A stretch of 12,168 nt of DNA, from assembly GCA_003694775.1 (NCBI GenBank), contig RFJV01000413.1:1-12168 (forward strand), read 5' to 3'. The position numbers and the translations under genes were made by a program. This DNA comes from Chloroflexota bacterium. Lineage in GTDB: Bacteria; Chloroflexota; Anaerolineae; 4572-78; J111. Positions 8,291 through 12,168 of this stretch are shown piece by piece. The first letter of the stretch is position 1, and each line of letters begins with the position of its first letter. The notes beneath the pieces are model-generated. The model searched no databases and was not told where the DNA came from. It saw nothing but the letters and a program-made list of their open reading frames with translations.

Positions 8291-8310
8291 GGCGATATCG
8301 AATCTTTTCT

Positions 8311-8488
8311 GTAACTGCTCAGGCCAAGAGACAATCCGGTAAAGCGTCATCAATTCCCACCATCTCACGTAAAACGTAAATCGTAACCCGTAATTTCCCG
8401 TCTTTACGTTCTACGTGTCACGTTTTACGTCTGACTATTGGAAAAACAACTGCTTCAAAAAATCGTGCCTCCAAGTCTGAGCAGTTAC
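8311..8488. mobile_element. 178 bp MITE-like element with 12 bp perfect terminal inverted repeats
   Basis: The ends are perfect inverted repeats, GTAACTGCTCAG at 8311-8322 and CTGAGCAGTTAC at 8477-8488. Directly outside are 8 bp direct repeats with one mismatch, TCTTTTCT (8303-8310) and TCTTTTCA (8489-8496), consistent with a target-site duplication. No gene is inside. The interior holds an inverted heptamer array at 8365-8434. The element separates the toxin-antitoxin promoter from the 3' end of the DUF2207 gene. It differs from the element at 2040-2178 in ends, length and duplication size, so it would need a different transposase. Confidence 0.68.
8365..8434. repeat. Inverted heptanucleotide array, ten 7 bp steps, NNNCGTA then TACGNNN
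   Basis: Four units of the form NNNCGTA (TCACGTA, AAACGTA, AATCGTA, ACCCGTA) are followed, after a 14 bp centre in the same 7 bp phase, by four steps of the opposite orientation (CGTTCTA, CGTGTCA, CGTTTTA, CGTCTGA). The invariant TACG/CGTA cores in the two arms are complementary, so the transcript could form a hairpin in which paired cores alternate with looser 3 nt spacers. Confidence 0.8.
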
Positions 8489-8505
8489 TCTTTTCATATC
8501 CTGCT

Positions 8506-10425
8506 TCATCCAAACCCTCGCGAGCCGCCGCCACCACCGCCGCCTCCGCCGAAGCCTCCGCCGCTCCAGCCGCCTCCGCCGAAGCCGCCACTGCTCCCGC
8601 CGCCCGACGGGGCGGGCCGGCTGGTCAGCGTACTGCTGACCGAACTGAGCATACTGCCCAGGCTGTCGCTCATGGCGGCCAGCGAGGTGCCGATACCCTC
8701 GCTCATGCCGGCCAGCGACGGCGTACCGCCTTCTCCGGCCAGGGGGCCGGGCGGTCCGGGCCGGTCGGCCAGACTGCCGCCGGGGTAGACCGGTCCGTGC
8801 CCGTGGCCGTACGGGTAGCGGGGACCGGCCATCGGCCCCCACCAGGTGGGCGCGGGCGCGTCGACCGCGGCAAACTTTTTGATGAGCCGGCGCTCCAGGC
8901 CAAAGGCTACGGCGTACGGCAGGTAGGTTTCAAATTTCTCTTTGACCGCTTCCAGGTCGGTGTGCTTTTCGATGGATTCCAGGTATCGCTTGAAGGCCAG
9001 CCATTTGGCCGCTTCTTCAGCCCCCTTTTCGGTTTTGCGCGGCATATACTGTCCGGCCACCATGAGGGCAATCATCGTTGCCACCAGCCCCAGCCCCGGA
9101 CACACGGCCAGCGGCGAGTAGTCACCCAGCAGGGCCAGCAGAACAAACGATACTGCTCCGGCGGCCACCAGCCCGGCGCCGCCCAGACAGCCCCAGGTGG
9201 TGCGGATACTGCCGGGATTGCGGCTGAAGAAGCCCAACTGAACCACCTCGGTGTACAAATCCTGCCGGAGCTTGGGGATAGCGGTGTAGAACTTCTCCTT
9301 CAAGTCCCGTATCGAGCGGGACTGGTGGGAGCCAAAAATGCGCTGGAGAAGCCGCTTTTCGTGGGCGTAGCGGGCCTTGTCCGGGTCCAGCAGGTGAAAG
9401 ATATAGTCTCTCGACGCGCCCAGCCCGGTGCCCATAAATCCTTCGGTCTTTTTCTCTTCCATCCGCAGTGCCCCGCGGTGGGCCAGGTCTATAATGGCGG
9501 CGATGATGTCTTTCAGCTCCGCTTTTTCATCGACCAGCGTACCCACCAGGGCCGCGGGCAGGTCGGAGGGGGGTTCGGTAATGTATTCGGGAACCGGGCC
9601 GACCGGCTTGTCCCGGCCGCGAGTGTACCACAGCAGGTACACCCCTGCCGGCCCGCCGATGAGGAGCATCAGGCCCAGCACTGCGGAAAACAGACCGACC
9701 ACCGGTCCCCACTGGGTGCGGCGGTCTTCTGCGGCCTGCCAGGTGGGCGGGTCGCCCTGCACCACGCCGTGCGGAAACTGCACCCGTACCTCCAGCTCCT
9801 GGTCTGCGGGGATGTTCTCGGCGGTAAAAACCACCTGCCCGGCGGCGTTGTAAGTGGCTCTGGTCGTGGCCCCGTAGCTGGCCGCCAGCAGTTGGTCCTG
9901 GGGGAACTTCTGCGGCAGGGTCACGGTGATTCTCGACACCCGGATGGGGAAGTTGTGGTCTGGCGCGATGGCCTTCCACCAGAGCTGGTCGCCCTCATCG
10001 TAGATGCGCAGGCCGCCGATGACCCGGTAGCGCAGAACAAAGGTATGCTCGCTGTTGGATGTGGGGGGGAAGTACCAGGTAATTTCCAGGTCGCTGTCGT
10101 TCTGGAAGGTGGTAAAGCCGTAGGGGGCCGAGGAGTTGGGGGTGTAGGGCCGCTCACTGCCGCTGACAATTTCCGACACCCGGACATCGGTAATCTGCTC
10201 CACCCGGTCCAGGGGGATGGAGGCAAAGCCAAAGCGGAATGTCCCGCTGGTGAAGCGAATAGTCTGCACCTCTTCTACCAGGATGTCGGAATTGGGCTGA
10301 ACGGTCAGGTTAACGTCGTACCGCTCCCAGAAGAGGGTTTTATCCTGGGCGCGGGCCGTTCCCTGCCCGCCCATCCACAGGCCGACCACCAGCAGAATAA
10401 TGATTACGCCGAGTTTTTGCTTCAT
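8506..10425 (-). CDS. DUF2207 family membrane protein with Gly-rich tail
   Basis: This is a 639-residue envelope protein of a widespread family of unknown function. A signal peptide (MKQKLGVIIILLVVGLWMGG, cleavage probably after TARAQ) leads into an extracytoplasmic beta-rich domain of about 200 residues, including FWERYDVNLTVQPNSDILVEE and WYFPPTSNSEHTFVLRYRV, which defines DUF2207. A membrane span follows at about 244-267, then a cytoplasmic part with PEYITEPPSDLPAALVGTL and helical segments, and a second membrane pair at about 412-460. A cytoplasmic region then runs to the last 35 residues, which are almost only Gly, Ser, Phe and Trp. Such tails are normal for this family. The ATG at 10425 is chosen because it begins the signal peptide and has AGGA 9 nt upstream; the frame is open for 35 more codons. 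It lies alone between a MITE-like element and a DUF4160 gene. Confidence 0.9.
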   Translation of the reverse strand: MKQKLGVIIILLVVGLWMGGQGTARAQDKTLFWERYDVNLTVQPNSDILVEEVQTIRFTSGTFRFGFASIPLDRVEQITDVRVSEIVSGSERPYTPNSSAPYGFTTFQNDSDLEITWYFPPTSNSEHTFVLRYRVIGGLRIYDEGDQLWWKAIAPDHNFPIRVSRITVTLPQKFPQDQLLAASYGATTRATYNAAGQVVFTAENIPADQELEVRVQFPHGVVQGDPPTWQAAEDRRTQWGPVVGLFSAVLGLMLLIGGPAGVYLLWYTRGRDKPVGPVPEYITEPPSDLPAALVGTLVDEKAELKDIIAAIIDLAHRGALRMEEKKTEGFMGTGLGASRDYIFHLLDPDKARYAHEKRLLQRIFGSHQSRSIRDLKEKFYTAIPKLRQDLYTEVVQLGFFSRNPGSIRTTWGCLGGAGLVAAGAVSFVLLALLGDYSPLAVCPGLGLVATMIALMVAGQYMPRKTEKGAEEAAKWLAFKRYLESIEKHTDLEAVKEKFETYLPYAVAFGLERRLIKKFAAVDAPAPTWWGPMAGPRYPYGHGHGPVYPGGSLADRPGPPGPLAGEGGTPSLAGMSEGIGTSLAAMSDSLGSMLSSVSSTLTSRPAPSGGGSSGGFGGGGWSGGGFGGGGGGGGGSRGFG

Positions 10426-10441
10426 GGTGTATTTTCCTGAG

Positions 10442-10470
10442 CTGGGGAGTGGTTGAGTTAGAACTCCCAG
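10442..10470 (-). other. Hairpin in the leader of the DUF2207 gene
   Basis: On the plus strand CTGGGGAGT (10442-10450) pairs with ACTCCCAG (10463-10470) with one bulged G and a 12 nt loop. It lies 17-45 nt upstream of the chosen start codon, leaving the ribosome-binding site free. A regulatory role is possible but unproven. No convincing promoter was seen in the 104 nt between the DUF4160 stop and this start. Confidence 0.4.
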
Positions 10471-10529
10471 GTCGCTCTCTGTATCCCCGCATATCGGGCT
10501 GTTATAAGCCGCAAAATGACTCTCAATCA

Positions 10530-10790
10530 CTATTGTAGCGGTTCTATCTTACCCAATGGCTCTAAATTTCTGGCTTTTTCCCACAATTGTTTAAGCTCTT
10601 TTTGATGCAGTAAAGCCCACTCCATTACCAGGCCCATGGCTCTCCCCGGCAATTTGCCTGAAACGATAGCCAGGGTATTGATGTTTATCAAGACTTCATC
10701 CTCCCCGTACAGGGCGTGAAAATGGGGTGGCGGATGCTCATCATAATACATCCTGATAACAATACCATAAAATCGGCTGATTTCAGGCAT
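10530..10790 (-). CDS. DUF4160 domain protein
   Basis: This 86-residue protein is recognised by the DUF4160 signature at its N-terminus: MPEISRFYGIVIRMYYDEH followed by PPPHFHALYGEDEVLININT, a strand-rich domain with the conserved PPHFH. The C-terminal half is helical (RAMGLVMEWALLHQKELKQL, then WEKARNLEPLGKIEPL). The biochemical role is unknown. Genes of this family are commonly found next to DUF2442 genes, as here, and the pair has been regarded as a possible toxin-antitoxin-like module. The ATG lies inside the end of the DUF2442 gene (8 nt overlap), with GGAG 7 nt upstream, so translation is coupled. Base composition is visibly lower in G+C than the neighbouring DUF2207 gene, suggesting acquisition. 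Confidence 0.88.
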   Translation of the reverse strand: MPEISRFYGIVIRMYYDEHPPPHFHALYGEDEVLININTLAIVSGKLPGRAMGLVMEWALLHQKELKQLWEKARNLEPLGKIEPLQ

Positions 10791-11067
10791 CTATCAACTC
10801 CGCTTTCAGGTTGGGGAATAGTTCTTCCGGGGTTTTCCCGGTTATTTCCATATAAATCGTATCAGGACAGATATCTATCTCATCACTCCAGGCAATTTCT
10901 CCGTGTTCCCCAATGTAAACCTTCTCAAAGGCGGCATAATCGTTCCACAATACAAATACGCCTTTTCCGACCAGGTGGGATAAATCTACTTCGCCTTCAA
11001 CCCCATCGGCATATTTAACCCATAATTTGTAGTCCGGCAAAGCCTTAACTTCTATTGGTTTGAACAT
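10783..11067 (-). CDS. DUF2442 domain protein
   Basis: This 94-residue protein belongs to DUF2442: KPIEVKALPDYKLWVKYADG, then VEGEVDLSHLVGKGVFVLW, then FEKVYIGEHGEIAWSDEIDI and CPDTIYMEITG. The family is a small mostly beta fold of unknown function that often accompanies DUF4160 or other short cargo genes. The ATG at 11067 has a G-rich stretch (GGGGGA) about 11 nt upstream. The 56 nt leader after the HEPN gene holds no convincing promoter, so co-transcription from the MNT-HEPN pair is possible. Together with the downstream DUF4160 gene it forms an overlapping two-gene unit. Confidence 0.88.
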   Translation of the reverse strand: MFKPIEVKALPDYKLWVKYADGVEGEVDLSHLVGKGVFVLWNDYAAFEKVYIGEHGEIAWSDEIDICPDTIYMEITGKTPEELFPNLKAELIDA

Positions 11068-11123
11068 TTTTGGTATTATCCCCCATAACTGCTTGATTCG
11101 TAACTATCTGATGAAGATTCACC

Positions 11124-11519
11124 TCAGACTAAAAGCGAAGAGACAAATTGTAAAATTGCTTCTGCACTCGCTAAGGCGGCTTCTGCTTCCCGTTTATCTG
11201 GAATTCCGGATGAACTACTGCCGGGAACACCGTTGGGATAACGGGTCGGAATATAATACTGGTCGATGGTAAGGCAGTCTTCACTAAAGCGGGCAAAATC
11301 CGGGTCGAGTTTCTGGCATTCTCCGAGCAAATCTACCAACTTGTGCGTGCGGGGATAGCCTGCCGTTTTGGCGAGAAGATAGGCCTTTAATGACTTCTCT
11401 ATACATTGCTGGCACAAAAAACAAACATGGGCCAGATGATTTTCTTTGAAAACAAGACGGGCAACAGTCAGGTCTTCAGAAGCCCGGTTAAACCACTGTT
11501 GGGGCAGTGTGGCGGTCAT
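11124..11519 (-). CDS. HEPN domain protein (partner of MNT nucleotidyltransferase)
   Basis: This 131-residue helical protein fits the HEPN family (PF05168-like): WFNRASEDLTVARLVFKE forms helix 1, then HVCFLCQQCIEKSLKAYLLA helix 2, the loop YPRTHKLVDLL (residues 55-65), and the family-typical YYIPTRYPNG at 88-97, followed by the last helix EAEAALASAEAILQFV. HEPN proteins are toxic RNases in many HEPN-MNT pairs. The C-terminal R-x4-6-H catalytic motif of active HepT-type toxins is not evident here: the only R-x6-H is residues 21-28 in the first helix, an unexpected place. It could therefore be a non-nucleolytic HEPN. The ATG at 11519 is chosen because the domain begins there and AAGGA lies 10 nt upstream; the frame is open further but overlaps the upstream gene. 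It overlaps the MNT gene by 32 nt. Confidence 0.88.
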   Translation of the reverse strand: MTATLPQQWFNRASEDLTVARLVFKENHLAHVCFLCQQCIEKSLKAYLLAKTAGYPRTHKLVDLLGECQKLDPDFARFSEDCLTIDQYYIPTRYPNGVPGSSSSGIPDKREAEAALASAEAILQFVSSLLV

Positions 11520-11847
11520 ACAGAACTTTTCCTTTACGGACAACTTCATCCAGAATAAACGGGTTTTTCTGGTTGAGCATCTGCTCAAACTCGTCCGGGG
11601 TGTATACCAGATAATCCACCCCAACAGAGGCCCGGCAAAGCAGAGCGACCTCCTTTAGCCGCTGTAAAAAGGGAAGCGATGTCTGCTTGATGATGACCAG
11701 GTCTATGTCGCTCCATTCTTCAATCCGGTCATCGGCCAGGGAGCCAAAGAGAATGATTTTTTCCGGCTGGTATTCTGCAACCAGCACCGACAGGATGTGG
11801 TCCAGATTTTTTATTAATTGACGATAACGCTGTTCTGTTTTATCCAT
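11488..11847 (-). CDS. MNT nucleotidyltransferase (minimal nucleotidyltransferase, HEPN partner)
   Basis: This is a 119-residue protein of the DNA polymerase beta-type nucleotidyltransferase superfamily. The active-site motif is complete: Gly35-Ser36, ten residues, then Asp47-x-Asp49 (GSLADDRIEEWSDIDLVII). A third acidic residue, Asp78, sits in VGVDYLVY. In HEPN-MNT systems this protein usually acts as antitoxin, in some cases by adding AMP residues to the HEPN toxin. All three carboxylates are kept, so catalytic activity is expected. It is the first gene of the pair on the - strand and overlaps the HEPN gene by 32 nt. The region just upstream is a heptamer array, and no clear promoter or strong ribosome-binding site could be seen; GAG lies 5 nt before the ATG. 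Confidence 0.92.
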   Translation of the reverse strand: MDKTEQRYRQLIKNLDHILSVLVAEYQPEKIILFGSLADDRIEEWSDIDLVIIKQTSLPFLQRLKEVALLCRASVGVDYLVYTPDEFEQMLNQKNPFILDEVVRKGKVLYDRHTAPTVV

Positions 11848-11876
11848 CGTATCTCAGCCGTCCACAAATAAAACAC

Positions 11877-11945
11877 GAATCTCCAATCCCCCAATCTCCA
11901 ATCGCTAATCTCCCAATCTCCAATTATTATAACCCAATCCCCCCC
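11877..11945. repeat. Short tandem array of 7-8 bp units (CYCCAATC-like)
   Basis: About seven units of 7 or 8 bp (CCAATCC, CCAATCT, CTAATCT, CCCAATCT and similar) lie between the MNT gene and the partial gene at the window end, then decay into an A+T-rich stretch ending in a C run. The sequence type is the same as at 4213-4275 and 5963-6004. Bases 11848-11876 show nothing recognisable. Confidence 0.82.
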
Positions 11946-11955
11946 GGAAAACAAT

Positions 11956-12168
11956 CTATTTCAGCGCCCAATCGGCCAGGGCGCGGCGCAGTCGCAGAAG
12001 CAGGGGCACCCGCCGGGAGTCCGACCAGTCCAGGGGATAGCGGTTGCGGGCCAGCAGGTCATCCCCGCGGTGGAGGGTCAGGCTGACCTGCCGGGGCGCG
12101 GCCCGCAGACGGTGCTCCAGCCGGCCCACCCGGACGGCACTGTCCGCCGGCAGGTCGACCGGCTGGAC
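11956..12168 (-). CDS. C-terminal part of an unidentified protein (5' end beyond the window)
   Basis: An uninterrupted frame of 70 codons runs from the window edge to a TAG at 11956-11958, with strong G+C-rich codon bias like that of the main chromosomal genes. The peptide contains RVGRLEHRLRAAPRQVSLTL, then HRGDDLLARNRYPLDW, and ends LLLRLRRALADWALK. The 'LTL...G..LARNRYPLDW' wording reminds me of the C-terminal beta domain of GH2-type glycoside hydrolases (beta-mannosidase-like), but the segment is too short to be sure. The frame is complete at the edge with no start, so this is only the end of a larger gene on the - strand. Confidence 0.7.
   Translation of the reverse strand, partial: VQPVDLPADSAVRVGRLEHRLRAAPRQVSLTLHRGDDLLARNRYPLDWSDSRRVPLLLRLRRALADWALK

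Noticed and set aside
8506..8620. GCC/CCG-rich stretch at the 3' end of the DUF2207 gene as a repeat array
   Set aside because: It encodes the Gly-rich tail usual for the family.
8797..10440. 547-codon open frame on the + strand opposite the DUF2207 gene
   Set aside because: It is antisense to a recognised membrane protein, has no recognisable domain and is rich in Gly/Val/Gln of the kind produced by reading G+C-rich genes backwards. It is a composition shadow.

Overview
The window is a 12.2 kb chromosomal segment with high G+C coding regions. It most likely comes from a member of the Chloroflexota (Anaerolineae-like). This is inferred from three things: Pro/Thr-rich TPTPTP linkers in exported proteins, a DUF2207 membrane protein with a poly-Gly tail, and many short tandem arrays with a 7-8 bp unit. 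No rRNA, tRNA or CRISPR array was seen, and the phylum is not proven.

Layout. Positions 2-3613 (+ strand) hold the 3' end of a DnaJ/CbpA-type co-chaperone gene, murJ (lipid II flippase), a 139 bp MITE-like element, a sortase gene with a near-consensus sigma70 promoter, and a small single-span membrane protein with its own promoter. Positions 3610-8225 (- strand) form a six-gene unidirectional run. In transcription order it holds a ribbon-helix-helix antitoxin, a MazF/PemK toxin, a CcrM-type (GANTC) adenine methyltransferase, a membrane protein with a zinc ribbon, a family-5 solute-binding lipoprotein and a Nudix hydrolase. The first four genes overlap one another, and the last two joints have gaps of about 30 nt. 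A promoter and a dyad operator sit in front of the antitoxin. Positions 8226-8505 are mostly a second MITE-like element (178 bp) with an inverted heptamer array inside. Positions 8506-10425 (-) encode a DUF2207 membrane protein. Positions 10530-11847 (-) hold two overlapping gene pairs, DUF2442-DUF4160 and MNT-HEPN, which look lower in G+C than their neighbours and are typical toxin-antitoxin-like cargo. The window ends in the C-terminus of an unidentified protein.

How the genes work together. MurJ and the sortase belong to envelope biogenesis. The CcrM-type methyltransferase appears to be transcribed from a toxin-antitoxin promoter, so an autoregulated TA operon may set the level of a GANTC methylase. 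Three TA-like modules lie within about 4 kb.

The most unusual feature is non-coding. There are six short arrays with 7-8 bp units in at least three sequence types, mostly between genes. Several run into genes, supplying the last ten codons and stop of the solute-binding protein, its N-terminal heptapeptide repeat, and the likely ribosome-binding sites of that gene and the Nudix gene. Two MITE-like elements, each with imperfect target duplications, lie among them.
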